From positions 124,001 through 188,000 of the forward strand of contig NZ_SWJE01000001.1 of assembly GCF_005144415.1 (NCBI RefSeq): 64,000 bases of DNA, given 5' to 3'. The DNA is from Trinickia terrae. GTDB taxonomy: Bacteria; Pseudomonadota; Gammaproteobacteria; Burkholderiales; Burkholderiaceae. Both the position numbers and the translations under genes were made by a program. This document shows positions 1-9,008 of the stretch, one piece after another (within the stretch, counting starts at the first letter, position 1; each line of letters opens with the position of its first letter). Below the pieces are notes generated by a model. The model was not told the DNA's origin. It saw nothing but the letters and a program-made list of their open reading frames with translations, and searched no databases.

Positions 1-1
1 T

Positions 2-1117
2 ACGCTGCGTTCGGCGTCCGACGGCGGCAGTCAGCGTCCGTTGATGATGGGCTCGCACATCGATACGGTAACGAATGCCGGTGCGCTGGATGGCTGTTAT
101 GGTGTGCTGGCGGCGCTTGCCGTGGTACGTGCGTTCCGGCGGGCGGGTGTCATACCGCAGCGATCGATCACGGTTGCCGCGTTCACGAACGAGGAGGGGA
201 TTCGCTACCAGCCAGATATGATGGGATCGCTCGTCTATGCGGGCGGGTTACCCGTCGATACGGCGCTGAACACGATCGGTGTCGATGGCACTCGTCTGGG
301 CGATGAACTCGGCCGCATCGGGTATGCCGGCGAACTGGAGCCTGGCGCGATCATCCCCCACGAATATCTCGAACTCCATATCGAGCAGGGGCCGATTCTT
401 GAAGCGGAAAATGTCCGTATTGGCGTGGTCGAGAATCTCCAAGGCATCTCGTGGCAGCAGATCACGGTGCAGGGAAATGCCAATCACGCGGGAACGACAC
501 CCATGCAATTGCGTCACGACGCGGGTTGGGTTGCCGCCACAGTTGCAACGTTCCTGCGCGAGCTTGCGGCAGCAACAGGCATGACGCTGGCAACCATTGG
601 CATGTTGCGAATGGAGCCGAATGTTATCAACGTTATTCCGCGCAAGGCCGTGTTCTCGGTCGATCTTCGCGATCCAAATGAACAGCGCCTGCAGGAGGCG
701 GAACGGCACCTCGCGGAATTCTTGACGCAGGCGGCCGAGAAGGAAGGCGTCGCGATCACCACAGAGCGCCTCGCGCGTTTCGAACCCGTCGTATTCGATT
801 CCGGGCTTGTTGACGCAATCGAAGCATCCGCCAAGCGGTTCGGCTTCACGCATCGCCGGATGACTTCTGGCGCCGGCCACGATGCTCAGATGATCGCGCG
901 CATCGCTCCGGCCGCGATGATATTCGTGCCGAGCCGTGGCGGGATCAGCCACAATCCGCGCGAACACACAGACGACGATCAACTCATCGATGGGGCGAAC
1001 CTTCTACTGGATGTTGTGCTCCGGCGTATTACGGAGATCTCCGACGATCCTTCATTCCCGGCGACAGTCTGTGCCCGCCTGATCGAAGGCGAGGACGACA
1101 CGCACGCCCAGATCTGA
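2..1117 (+). CDS. M20-family Zn-dependent amidohydrolase (N-carbamoyl-L-amino-acid hydrolase / allantoate amidohydrolase type), 5'-partial
   Basis: The reading frame is open from base 2, so the true start lies upstream of the window; at least 371 residues remain. Family hallmarks are visible: the metal-binding SHIDTV with following ALDG, the catalytic/metal-ligand region TNEEG, the dimerisation/substrate segment HIEQGP, GNANHAGTTPM in the lid domain, and the late metal ligand SHNPRE. These belong to the M20 subfamily that removes the carbamoyl group from N-carbamoyl amino acids or hydrolyses allantoate/ureidoglycine, releasing ammonia in the cytoplasm. The exact substrate cannot be told from sequence, and the upstream neighbours that would help are missing. 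A weak hairpin follows the stop codon. Confidence 0.88.
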   Translation, partial: TLRSASDGGSQRPLMMGSHIDTVTNAGALDGCYGVLAALAVVRAFRRAGVIPQRSITVAAFTNEEGIRYQPDMMGSLVYAGGLPVDTALNTIGVDGTRLGDELGRIGYAGELEPGAIIPHEYLELHIEQGPILEAENVRIGVVENLQGISWQQITVQGNANHAGTTPMQLRHDAGWVAATVATFLRELAAATGMTLATIGMLRMEPNVINVIPRKAVFSVDLRDPNEQRLQEAERHLAEFLTQAAEKEGVAITTERLARFEPVVFDSGLVDAIEASAKRFGFTHRRMTSGAGHDAQMIARIAPAAMIFVPSRGGISHNPREHTDDDQLIDGANLLLDVVLRRITEISDDPSFPATVCARLIEGEDDTHAQI

Positions 1118-1167
1118 TCGGGCAGCAACCCTACATGCAACGGCCGTCCCGCCCCTGTTCCTGTCTG

Positions 1168-1185
1168 CCGCCTGTACGGCGGTTT
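1168..1185 (+). terminator. Possible weak intrinsic terminator after the amidohydrolase
   Basis: A 5-bp GC stem (CCGCC, loop TGTAC, GGCGG) is followed by only three T residues. It lies 51 bases after the stop codon of the upstream gene and before a convergent gene pair. The short T run makes this a weak call. Confidence 0.3.
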
Positions 1186-1418
1186 CCGCCTCATCAGCTC
1201 CCGTTCAGATGGTGTTCGCCAAGGATCAACCGCTTCCGGTAGTCGCCCACGGCGACTGCAGAATCTGGCGCGTTGAACACAGAACCGCTTGGTCTGTCGA
1301 TCGACTCGCACTTGGCGTAAGCGCAGAACTTCGGGGAAGAATTCAGCGTTGAAATCAACTTCCCGATCATCGAGAATCTGTCGATGAAAGTGATACGCAC
1401 CCGACTTCCGCACGCGGC
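1186..1418. other. Non-coding gap between convergent genes
   Basis: This stretch lies between the end of the amidohydrolase and the end of the cytochrome bd subunit II gene on the other strand. A 68-codon minus-strand frame (1194-1400, GTG start) exists just downstream of the oxidase gene. Its product resembles nothing I know and it has no convincing ribosome site, so I do not call it. Confidence 0.4.
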
Positions 1419-2405
1419 TTAGTGCTCAATAGGTACAACCTTGCCGCGGAACGAGTAATACTGATACAGGTTATAGCCAACCATAATTGGGAACGCGAAA
1501 CCGATTCCGATCATCATGAACACCAATGTCGGGCCGCTGGATGCGGTCTCGGCGATGGAGAGGCGCCCCGGCACAATATCTGGAAACACACTGAGGGCAA
1601 GTCCCGCGAATGACGCGAGGAACATGACAATGGATGCCACAAAGGGTTGATAGTCATGCTTCGCTCGAAGCGAATACAGGATCGAGCAAAACGCGAGTGC
1701 CGCAATGACGCTCAACGTGACAAGCAAATGGAACACACCCGGTTGCGACCAACGGCCATCCGCCACGGGACTGGCCACCAACGTGCCGATTGACAACAAG
1801 ACGGCTGCAAGAATCGTGATGATCACGGCGATGATGGCATCGTGCCGGGCACGAGTCTGCACTCTGCCGACGGTCTTTTTCACCAACCAGGTGGCGCCGA
1901 GCAACGCATATCCGGACACCACGCCTATCGCCGACGTGACAACAAAGCCGAGACTCAGCGCCCCCGGCAAGAGGCCGGTGATTACCTTACCGAGGATCAC
2001 CCCCTGGCTGGTCGCTGCCAGCAGACTGCCGACGCCGAACACACGCTCCCATACCGTCTTGCTCGTCGTGGCCGCGTGACGAAACTCAATGGCCGCGCCT
2101 CGCATGATCAGACCAGCGAGCATCGCCATCACCGGTATGTAAAGCTCGGAGAGCAGCGTCGCGTAAGCACGCGGAAATGCACCGAACAGTGCGCCCGCCA
2201 ATGCCACGAGCCACGTCTCGTTCGCATCCCATACGTGACCGATCGACTGGATCATCGGCTCACGATCCGAGGCCGCGGACCTGAAAAGCGTGAGAATACC
2301 GACACCGAGATCGAAGCCGTCGGTAACGACATATAGAGCGAGCATCAGCCCAATAAGCGCGAACCAAGCCTGGCTCAGCATATCCTGTGCGGAAAGCGGA
2401 TTCAT
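1419..2405 (-). CDS. cioB: Cytochrome bd-type quinol oxidase subunit II (CioB/CydB)
   Basis: The 328-residue protein is a polytopic membrane protein of the CydB family, with the N-terminal DGFDLGVG segment and the WDANETWL motif conserved in subunit II. It pairs with subunit I to oxidise quinol and reduce oxygen to water without pumping protons. It starts 37 bases after the subunit I stop, so the two form one operon. Its length (328 versus about 379 in E. coli CydB) fits the shorter cyanide-insensitive (Cio) subgroup. No small CydX-type subunit was recognised downstream. The symbol cioB rather than cydB is inferred from the short Q-loop of the partner. Confidence 0.92.
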   Translation of the reverse strand: MNPLSAQDMLSQAWFALIGLMLALYVVTDGFDLGVGILTLFRSAASDREPMIQSIGHVWDANETWLVALAGALFGAFPRAYATLLSELYIPVMAMLAGLIMRGAAIEFRHAATTSKTVWERVFGVGSLLAATSQGVILGKVITGLLPGALSLGFVVTSAIGVVSGYALLGATWLVKKTVGRVQTRARHDAIIAVIITILAAVLLSIGTLVASPVADGRWSQPGVFHLLVTLSVIAALAFCSILYSLRAKHDYQPFVASIVMFLASFAGLALSVFPDIVPGRLSIAETASSGPTLVFMMIGIGFAFPIMVGYNLYQYYSFRGKVVPIEH

Positions 2406-2442
2406 TTAGATACCTGCATGGGGGAATCAGGAAGAAAAGTCA

Positions 2443-3837
2443 TCAGTATTCGATTGCCGAATGAGCGACATGGCGCTCCTGCTCGACAGGTGGCAGTAGG
2501 GCCAGGTCCGGGCCGCGTTTAAGAAGACGCCATGCGAACACACCGAACGACGTGATCAGCACCGTGTAGAAAATGGCGAACATTGCAGTGCTCGCGCTGA
2601 CGGTGGAGGCCGGAATAGCTGACACGGCGTCCCGTGTACGCAGCAGGCCATAAACCACCCACGGCTGCCGCCCGACCTCGCGCACGATCCAGCCACACTC
2701 GACGGCAAGGTATGGAAGCGGAATTGCAAGCACCCAGGCGGTGAGCAGGCAGCGGCGAGAGAGCAGCTCGTCGAGCTTGTGGAGTGCCTTGCGCAACGCA
2801 TATACGGTCCAAAGCGCAAGCACCAGAAACAGGAAGCCGATGCCGGCCATCACGCGAAACGCGTAATAGAGCAATGGGAGCATGGGTGGCTGGTCAGCTA
2901 CCGGAGTGTCCGCTAGGCCCTTGACCTGACCGTGCAGGCTATGAGTACCAAGCAGGCTCAGTAATCCAGGGATTTCAACCGACCAATCGTTATCCTGCTT
3001 GGCTTGATCCGGCCATGCAAGCAATGACCATGATGCCCCCGTGCCGGGCTCGTTCGTGTGCCAGTGACCTTCGATGGCCGCCCCTTTCGCGGGCTGCGTT
3101 TCGAATACGTCCACACCACTTGAATCACCAAGCCAGATCTGCACCGGAGCAACGAATGCCAGCAGCACAAGCGCAAGTTTGAACGAACGCACAAAGAACT
3201 CGGGGTGACGGCGGCGCAGCATGTACCACGCAGAAATGCCGGCGACAACAACAAGCCCCGTCTCGATTGCGGCGAACCACATGTGGGACACGGCCCAGAC
3301 CATATCGGCGTTGAAAATGGCCTTCACGTAGTCAAAGACAACTAATTTGCCGTCGACAAGCGCGACACCTGCTGGAGTCTGCATCCACGAATTGGCGACC
3401 ATGATCCAGAAGGCGGAGAGCGTGGAGCCTAGGGCAACCATTCCAGTTGCAAACAAGTGCACGCCCTTTGGCACACGTCCCCACCCGAACATCATGATGC
3501 CGACAAATCCAGCTTCGAGCATGAAGGCCATTGCCCCCTCGAAGCCAAGAATGTTGCCAAAAAATTCGCCCGCATAAATCGAAAAAGGTCCCCAGTTAGT
3601 CCCGAACTGGAATTCCATCGGGATTCCACTCACGACACCGACTGCGAAGTTCAGCAGCAGGAGCCTGCTCCAGAAGCGCAGATGCTGGTACCAAACGACC
3701 TCGCGAGTTCGAATCCATAGGATCTCAACCACGAACAGAAATGCAGAAAGGCTGATTGTGAGTATCGGCCAAAGAATGTGAAACACTGCTGTCATCGCGA
3801 ACTGGCCGCGTGCTGCTTGTAGGGCATCTAAGAACAT
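2443..3837 (-). CDS. cioA: Cytochrome bd-type quinol oxidase subunit I (CioA/CydA)
   Basis: This 464-residue, mainly membrane protein carries the haem-ligand region VFHILWP (His20), SHMWFA in mid-protein, the quinol-binding GQVKGLAD segment and the invariant GRQPWVVYG near the C terminus. The protein is short compared with E. coli CydA (about 522) because the Q-loop is short, which is typical of the cyanide-insensitive oxidases of pseudomonads and Burkholderiales. Such oxidases allow respiration at low oxygen or when copper/haem oxidases are inhibited by cyanide, sulfide or nitric oxide. The start ATG has a modest AGGGAAAG upstream. First gene of a two-gene operon with subunit II. Confidence 0.93.
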   Translation of the reverse strand: MFLDALQAARGQFAMTAVFHILWPILTISLSAFLFVVEILWIRTREVVWYQHLRFWSRLLLLNFAVGVVSGIPMEFQFGTNWGPFSIYAGEFFGNILGFEGAMAFMLEAGFVGIMMFGWGRVPKGVHLFATGMVALGSTLSAFWIMVANSWMQTPAGVALVDGKLVVFDYVKAIFNADMVWAVSHMWFAAIETGLVVVAGISAWYMLRRRHPEFFVRSFKLALVLLAFVAPVQIWLGDSSGVDVFETQPAKGAAIEGHWHTNEPGTGASWSLLAWPDQAKQDNDWSVEIPGLLSLLGTHSLHGQVKGLADTPVADQPPMLPLLYYAFRVMAGIGFLFLVLALWTVYALRKALHKLDELLSRRCLLTAWVLAIPLPYLAVECGWIVREVGRQPWVVYGLLRTRDAVSAIPASTVSASTAMFAIFYTVLITSFGVFAWRLLKRGPDLALLPPVEQERHVAHSAIEY

Positions 3838-4148
3838 ATCTTTCCCTGATGAAATAGGCGCAGGTCCACGACCGACAGTGCATGGCCGGAAGGAACCAAC
3901 ACTGAACTTACGAGCGCAATGTCTTCTCTGACTTCGTCGTCGTCACGGCTGGACCAAGAGGATGGCATCGCCAAAAGGAGGTGGGTATATATGCCGCTCG
4001 CTGCAGGCGGGCCGATCGCGTTCCTTGCTGCCTTGGGGTTGCGGAAAGTCGGCCTGCCGATGTCACATTCCGTCATAAAGGATCCGAGCAGGTCAGGCGC
4101 ATAGGCTTAGGTAAAAAACACCGACTCAAACGTTGATGTGCCCACGCG
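3838..4148. other. Intergenic region upstream of cioA
   Basis: The region between the cioA start and the end of the TehA-like gene (both minus strand) must hold the cioAB promoter. I could not pick out a convincing -35/-10 pair or an ANR/FNR dyad. A short frame that overlaps the cioA start (3828-4076) has no recognisable product and is not called. Confidence 0.35.
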
Positions 4149-5138
4149 TTAGTCCTGCAGGGGAGGGGATAACCGCCGTGGCGACGACCACCTTGTGACG
4201 AGCAGATGAACCGTACGTATGGCGAGGTATCCAATGAACAGGTTGGCGCCGACGAATACTGGCAGCGCTAGTACTTGCGCCGAGCTGACGCCTGCCTGCG
4301 CTAACTTCAGACTGCAGACCGTCGCGGCGCCAACGCCGAACGTGTAGGCCCAGTAGGCAGGGCTGAAGGGTTGCGCGCTCAGCCAGGGCCCGAGGCGTAG
4401 GCCAAGCGCTAATTGAAAAAGACCGTAGCCCCATAGCATGAGCAGCCAGTGGTCAGGGCGGCCCGGGGACAACACCAACCAAGCCATGGCGCAAACGACG
4501 GGCGGGGAGAACTGAATGCCGATCAAGGGGCGTTGAGGCGGGGGTAACGCTGTCGAATGCCATAGTCGCTGTATGATCAGCGATTCGAGGGCCAACCATG
4601 AAAACAACCCAGCCCCGAGGAATGGCCAGCCCCAGTCGGGGCAGCCTAACGAACCAAGTGCCGCCGCGCTGAGGAAGTTGCCGCCAACGGTCGGCAAGTA
4701 CAAGGTCGGTACCGCATCTATCGACTTCTTCCCGCCTTGCCATAGCGTGCCTGTGTGCCATAGGCCGAAGCCCACGTGCCACGCAATGCCTCCAATGGCC
4801 AGAAACCACGCCGCGGCAATCGAATATGGAAGGACTGCCATGGCGACAAGCAAGGTAGAGACTGCCATCAATGCAGGTGTACCGCCCTGGACAGGATGCA
4901 GAAACTCAGCTCGTACCACCTCGAAGTTCCGGATTGCTTGCCATGAGTAGCCGGTGACGAGTACGACCCAGACCAGCCCGGCGATCGCCATGACAGCTTC
5001 GCCTACCGACGGCGGCAGGTGCCATAGATGTGCCGCCGAGCGCCACGCTTGCCCGAGGCCGGTGAGGCCTAGAACTATCCCAAAGTACGACGCTGGAATT
5101 GTCGCCTGTCTTATGCGCATGACATGTATCCTCGACAA
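4149..5138 (-). CDS. TehA/SLAC1-family transporter (tellurite resistance/dicarboxylate channel type)
   Basis: The protein (about 329 residues) has roughly ten hydrophobic segments and the family signature IPASYFGIVLGL at the N terminus. The family includes bacterial TehA, yeast Mae1 and plant SLAC1; members pass anions or small dicarboxylates across the inner membrane. Two starts are possible. A TTG at 5138 sits five bases after a strong AAGGAGG, and an ATG at 5120 sits after a GAGGAT. I chose the TTG because of the better ribosome site; a longer ATG frame from 5201 is less likely. The gene precedes cioAB on the same strand with a 311-base gap, so shared regulation is possible but unproved. 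Confidence 0.8.
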   Translation of the reverse strand: MSRIHVMRIRQATIPASYFGIVLGLTGLGQAWRSAAHLWHLPPSVGEAVMAIAGLVWVVLVTGYSWQAIRNFEVVRAEFLHPVQGGTPALMAVSTLLVAMAVLPYSIAAAWFLAIGGIAWHVGFGLWHTGTLWQGGKKSIDAVPTLYLPTVGGNFLSAAALGSLGCPDWGWPFLGAGLFSWLALESLIIQRLWHSTALPPPQRPLIGIQFSPPVVCAMAWLVLSPGRPDHWLLMLWGYGLFQLALGLRLGPWLSAQPFSPAYWAYTFGVGAATVCSLKLAQAGVSSAQVLALPVFVGANLFIGYLAIRTVHLLVTRWSSPRRLSPPLQD

Positions 5139-5526
5139 TGCCTCCTCCTTCCAGCGCATGCAGATCCGGGCCACCGTATGAAGTCGCTCACGAATCACCA
5201 CCTAATGCTGATATTGAACTTTGGCATGATTCTTCTATGCTCCGATCCCGTCGACAAACGAGATAAAGTGTCTTCTGTTGAAAGGAAATCTTTAGCGCAA
5301 CACTAACGGTGGCGCAAATACTGTGATCAGGGCGAACATGCGACGATGCAAGGTAGCTAGTCTCATTGCTTGGAGCCGTAGCAACGCGTGGCCCGATCAG
5401 ATGGCCGAGTTATCTCTCCATTTCGTTGGTCCTTCGACAGATATCAGCTTGATCCTTATCATCATTGGAAGGTCAAGCGGACCGCGAAGAACTTTCAGTT
5501 GAGTCACGATATTTCCAGCACACCTA
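5139..5526. other. Divergent intergenic region (TehA-like gene / copper genes)
   Basis: The region separates the minus-strand TehA-like gene from the plus-strand copper chaperone. It is locally AT-rich around 5205-5330. No gene with a recognisable product is seen; it should contain the promoter of the TehA-like gene. Confidence 0.35.
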
Positions 5527-5557
5527 TTGACATTCCGATGGTGGGAAGGCCGATATT
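5527..5557 (+). promoter_or_regulatory. CueR-type (MerR family) copper-responsive promoter
   Basis: A perfect -35 hexamer TTGACA (5527-5532) is followed after 19 bases by GATATT (5552-5557). Between them lies the dyad TTCC-N7-GGAAGG (5533-5549). An overlong 19-bp spacer with a TTCC/GGAA dyad directly after the -35 box is the arrangement of the E. coli copA promoter bound by CueR, which untwists the DNA when Cu(I) binds. The downstream gene encodes a copper-chaperone-like protein, which agrees. No cueR gene is in the window, so the regulator must lie elsewhere. Confidence 0.65.
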
Positions 5558-5595
5558 TGCAACGTCTCATCGACCAACCCGGTAGGAGAAATCTC

Positions 5596-5853
5596 ATGAT
5601 TGCCTTTGAAGTTAATGACATGACCTGCGGCCACTGCGTCAGCACGATTACCAAGGCGCTGAAGTCTGTGGACAACCATGCGCGGTTCACCATCGACCAG
5701 ACTAAGCGTCTGGTGACGATTGAATCGGCCGATGCCGATCCGAAGGTGCTTCAGGATGCCATTGCAGATGCAGGCTACACGCCCACGCGAATCGAGGAAG
5801 GGACTATCGAGGCACCTGATCGGACGAAGAGTTGCTGCGGAGATAGGCAATGA
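5596..5853 (+). CDS. Heavy-metal-associated domain protein (CopZ-like copper chaperone)
   Basis: An 85-residue single HMA-domain protein with the metal site MTCGHC (Cys11 and Cys14) and the usual beta-alpha-beta-beta-alpha-beta length. Such proteins bind Cu(I) in the cytoplasm and hand it to P-type ATPases or to the CueR sensor. The tail adds a further CC pair (SCCGDRQ), which could widen metal binding. Start ATG 5596 follows GGAGAA at a normal distance; a longer upstream frame would run through the promoter. It lies about 40 bases downstream of the CueR-like promoter, with a DUF305 protein following. Confidence 0.88.
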   Translation: MIAFEVNDMTCGHCVSTITKALKSVDNHARFTIDQTKRLVTIESADADPKVLQDAIADAGYTPTRIEEGTIEAPDRTKSCCGDRQ

Positions 5854-6001
5854 AATCGCGGGTATGTTCAGACCGTCTGGCGATCCGTGGCTCCATGCCC
5901 AATCGATAGTCAAAAGCGTCCCGCGCGATAGCTCCGGCCGGACATCGCCTCGTTCCGACGAACGAGGCACGCAGATCATTCGTAAACCTGGAAAGACGAA
6001 C

Positions 6002-6394
6002 ATGAAGAAAGCGAAATTGGTTTCGCTGCTGTTTTCCTGCGCCTTAACTGGTGCGACTTTCGCCTCCGCAGCTCGTGCGGATGGCATGCAGGACATATCC
6101 GGTATGCAGATGGGCAGCACGCTCACGAACAAGGACGCATCGACCCATGCGTATAAGGATGCCGATGCGACGATGATGCGCGAAATGGACGCACCGCCGT
6201 ATACCGGCAATGCCGACCGAGATTTCGTCGCGCACATGATTCCGCACCATCAGGGCGCAATCGACATGGCTGAGGTCGAGCTGAAGTACGGTAAGGATCC
6301 GGCAATCCGCAAGCTTGCGGCGGACATCGTCAAGGCGCAGCGTGGCGAAATCGCATTCATGAAACGCTGGCAGGCTACACACGGCAGCATGTGA
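6002..6394 (+). CDS. Periplasmic DUF305-family protein, probably metal (copper) related
   Basis: The 130-residue product starts with a clear signal peptide (MKKAKLV..., hydrophobic core, cleavage near ARADG). It then carries the DUF305 hallmark HMIPHHQGAIDMA and a Met/His-rich composition. DUF305 proteins are ferritin-like helical bundles often found next to copper and silver resistance genes; the biochemical role is not settled. The gene lies 148 bases downstream of the CopZ-like gene on the same strand, so it is probably in the same copper response. The start was chosen at the signal peptide Met, which has GGAAAGACGAAC just before it. Confidence 0.82.
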   Translation: MKKAKLVSLLFSCALTGATFASAARADGMQDISGMQMGSTLTNKDASTHAYKDADATMMREMDAPPYTGNADRDFVAHMIPHHQGAIDMAEVELKYGKDPAIRKLAADIVKAQRGEIAFMKRWQATHGSM

Positions 6395-6881
6395 ATTTTG
6401 TGTGAGCGTGTCTCGATTGAGGCGCGCTCTTGCGTCAAACACGTGGGTATGCTTAGCGCTTTTCAAGGTCCATCAGCTTGGAGGCAAGGAAAACTCGCAA
6501 TGGTTCGTATAGGGGAAGGCGGTTAACATCGCCGGGCTTGGCGTCGGTCGTCTCGCGCGTAGGCAATATGATTATTTCGGATGACCTACGGCAACTTGCT
6601 GCACGTATTCCCAATGCGTGCCGTGGGGCTGGCGCTGTCGTGCGGCGGTAAGTGTGACCTGAGCAAAGTTTCTCTTTCAATACCGAATATCTTATCTTCC
6701 TTGTCGTCGGCTGCGAAGCCGACGACACTACCTGCAGCGCGGCGCTCGACATGTACCTATGCCGCAGATTCACGCTTGACTCGCAGAGAATGCAATCGCG
6801 AGTAGCGTTCCTTCCAGGGCTTCTCACTATGGCCGATGTCATTTGTCGGGCACCCAATGCATCCTCGCGAAATCCACGCTG
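6395..6881. other. Gene-poor gap containing a perfect 10-bp hairpin
   Basis: No gene is convincingly coded on either strand. At 6703-6726 there is a perfect inverted repeat (GTCGTCGGCT, 4-base loop, AGCCGACGAC) without a T tract. It lies about 155 bases before the MFS gene. It could be a transcription terminator, a leader structure or part of a decayed element. Confidence 0.35.
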
Positions 6882-8072
6882 ATGTCCATCCAGAAAATCA
6901 ATATTCATATCCTGCGCCTCGCGACCGCGCAGGCACTCGCGGGAGCCAATTCGACTGTCGTATACGCCACAGGAGCCATCATTGGCAATATGCTGTCGCC
7001 GTGCCCGGAACTGGCCACCATGCCGATCTCCGTGTTCGTCGTCGGTATGACCGTGGCGACGCTGCCGGTCGGCGCGCTGACGCGGCGTAATGGTCGGCAG
7101 GCAGCTTTCCTGTCCGGCAATCTGTGCGGCGTCATTGCGGGACTTCTTGGCGCGCTGGCGCTTGTTGTCCAGTCTTTCACGCTGTTTTGTTTTGCGATGC
7201 TCTTCGGGGGGGCATATGCCGCGGTTGTGCTCACCTTCCGCTTTGCTGCGGCTGAGTGCGTACGCCACGAAGATCGGGCACGGGCACTCTCTACAGTCAT
7301 GGCGGGCGGTGTCCTCGCCGGTGTGTTCGGGCCGCAACTGGTAACAGTCACGATGAATCTCTGGTCGCCGCATGCTTATGCGGTTACCTACCTCGCCGCC
7401 GCCATCGCAGCCGCGCTTTCAGCCATCGTCCTGCTGGGAGTGAAATTCGAGCACCGCCCCCAAACCACACGCCACGCCTTTGGCCGTCCGATTTCCGAAA
7501 TTCTGCAGCAGCCTCGCTTCGTCGTCGCGATGCTCTGCGGTGTCGTGAGTTACATGATGATGAACTTCATGATGACCTCGGCGCCGCTCGCTATGGAATT
7601 GTGTGGGATTTCGCGCGTGCATGCCAACTACGGCATCGAGATGCACGTCGTCGCGATGTATGCGCCGAGCTTTTTTACGGGGCGCCTGATCTCCCGCTTC
7701 GGTGCGACCACGATCACACTCACTGGATTAGCGTTGATCGCATTGGCAGCAGTCGCAGGCTTAAGCGGCTTGAGCATAAATCATTTCTGGGGTGCGCTCG
7801 TACTCCTTGGGATCGGCTGGAACTTCGGATTCCTGGGGGCATCGGCCTTGGTACTTAGCTGCCATACGCCAGAGGAGGGAGTTCGTATTCAGTCGATCAA
7901 CGATTTTGTTGTTTTCGGCGCAATGGTCATCGGTTCGTTTGTATCCGGAGGCCTGTTGAGTGCATTCGGATGGTCCACAGTATCGGGCCTGCTCTTGCCG
8001 CCCGTCTTACTTGCGACCATGGGCATGCTGTGGTTGCAAGGGTCACGGCACAAGATACTCGAACAACGATGA
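6882..8072 (+). CDS. MFS transporter (drug/metabolite efflux type)
   Basis: About 396 residues with twelve predicted membrane segments and the MFS loop motif GALTRRNGRQAAF between segments 2 and 3. It belongs to the general major facilitator superfamily; no substrate can be assigned. The start ATG 6882 (MSIQKINIH) fits the MFS start better than an upstream TTG at 6843. It is followed after 163 bases by a DsbG-like gene, with no clear functional link. Confidence 0.85.
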   Translation: MSIQKINIHILRLATAQALAGANSTVVYATGAIIGNMLSPCPELATMPISVFVVGMTVATLPVGALTRRNGRQAAFLSGNLCGVIAGLLGALALVVQSFTLFCFAMLFGGAYAAVVLTFRFAAAECVRHEDRARALSTVMAGGVLAGVFGPQLVTVTMNLWSPHAYAVTYLAAAIAAALSAIVLLGVKFEHRPQTTRHAFGRPISEILQQPRFVVAMLCGVVSYMMMNFMMTSAPLAMELCGISRVHANYGIEMHVVAMYAPSFFTGRLISRFGATTITLTGLALIALAAVAGLSGLSINHFWGALVLLGIGWNFGFLGASALVLSCHTPEEGVRIQSINDFVVFGAMVIGSFVSGGLLSAFGWSTVSGLLLPPVLLATMGMLWLQGSRHKILEQR

Positions 8073-8235
8073 CGAGGAAGCCCGCAATGGCAGAGTTCAT
8101 CGTCGAGCTATCGAAGACGAACGCGGACATCTGATTGCGTACACGGTGAACATGACTGTCTGCGCCGCCATTCGGCTTGCGGGTTTGTTACGCGTACGCG
8201 AAAGCACAACCATGAAGGGTGTTTAGGAAATACAC

Positions 8236-8994
8236 ATGAATCGAACTGCGGCTGCCCTTTTTGGAATTGTGCTTTTGTCGACTTCCGTAGCCTGTGCGGG
8301 AGATAACGGCAGTCCTCCCGTAATCAAAGCGCTCGAGTCGAGAGGGGTCACCGGCCTGCACGAATTTAAGGTCAGTGACGAACTGCGTGGTTTTGCCGGG
8401 GTCGCTGGAAGCAGTCCCATTGCAGTTTATGTAACCCGGGATGGCAATGCGATATTGGGAACCCGCGTCGATCGCAATGGAACTCCCTTGGATATCCATA
8501 CCGTTGAAGACCTCGTGGCCGCCCCGATGGGCGACGCCACATGGAAGCAACTTGAGTCAGCGAAGTGGATTCGTGACGGCCGCCAGGACGCACCCCGCAC
8601 GGTCTATGTAATCAGTGATCCTGATTGCCCATACTGTCATCGTTTCTGGGAAGCCTCTCGTCCCTGGGTGCGGTCGGGCAAGGTACAACTTCGTGAATTG
8701 CTAGTAGGCATCATCCGGGCCGATAGCGAAGGCAAGGCGGCGGCAATCCTGAGTTCCAAGGACCCGTCGGCTGCTCTTGAGAGGAACGAGCGGGATTTTG
8801 ACAAGGGGGGTATTCCGCCAGCTAGTACCGTGTCCGATGACGCGAAACACACGCTGGAAACCAACCTCCAGCTCATGCCGGCATTGGGGTTACAGGGGAC
8901 GCCGGGCTTGATCTACAAGTCTGTCGACGGAAAAGTAAAGCTCCTTGACGGCCTACCTCAAGGTGAGCAACTTCAAGCCGTGATGGGGCCGTGA
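8236..8994 (+). CDS. dsbG: DsbC/DsbG-family periplasmic thiol:disulfide interchange protein
   Basis: A 252-residue protein with an N-terminal signal peptide (cleavage near VACAG), a dimerisation-like domain and a C-terminal thioredoxin fold with the active-site motif CPYC at residues 131-134 and the cis-proline segment LGLQGTPGLI. The layout and length match DsbG, a periplasmic reductase/chaperone for single cysteines kept reduced by DsbD. Proximity to copper genes is suggestive, because copper causes disulfide damage, but the link is inference. Its stop is 15 bases from the end of the convergent LysR gene. Confidence 0.82.
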   Translation: MNRTAAALFGIVLLSTSVACAGDNGSPPVIKALESRGVTGLHEFKVSDELRGFAGVAGSSPIAVYVTRDGNAILGTRVDRNGTPLDIHTVEDLVAAPMGDATWKQLESAKWIRDGRQDAPRTVYVISDPDCPYCHRFWEASRPWVRSGKVQLRELLVGIIRADSEGKAAAILSSKDPSAALERNERDFDKGGIPPASTVSDDAKHTLETNLQLMPALGLQGTPGLIYKSVDGKVKLLDGLPQGEQLQAVMGP

Positions 8995-9008
8995 CGACAT
9001 AGCCGTGG

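Noticed and set aside
1194-1400. 68-codon minus-strand frame just downstream of cioB, considered as a small oxidase subunit
   Set aside because: It lacks the single hydrophobic helix expected of CydX/CioZ-type subunits.
6453-6800. Minus-strand frame that looked like the end of a regulator
   Set aside because: No helix-turn-helix or sensor motif could be found and the frame continues as antisense of the MFS gene.
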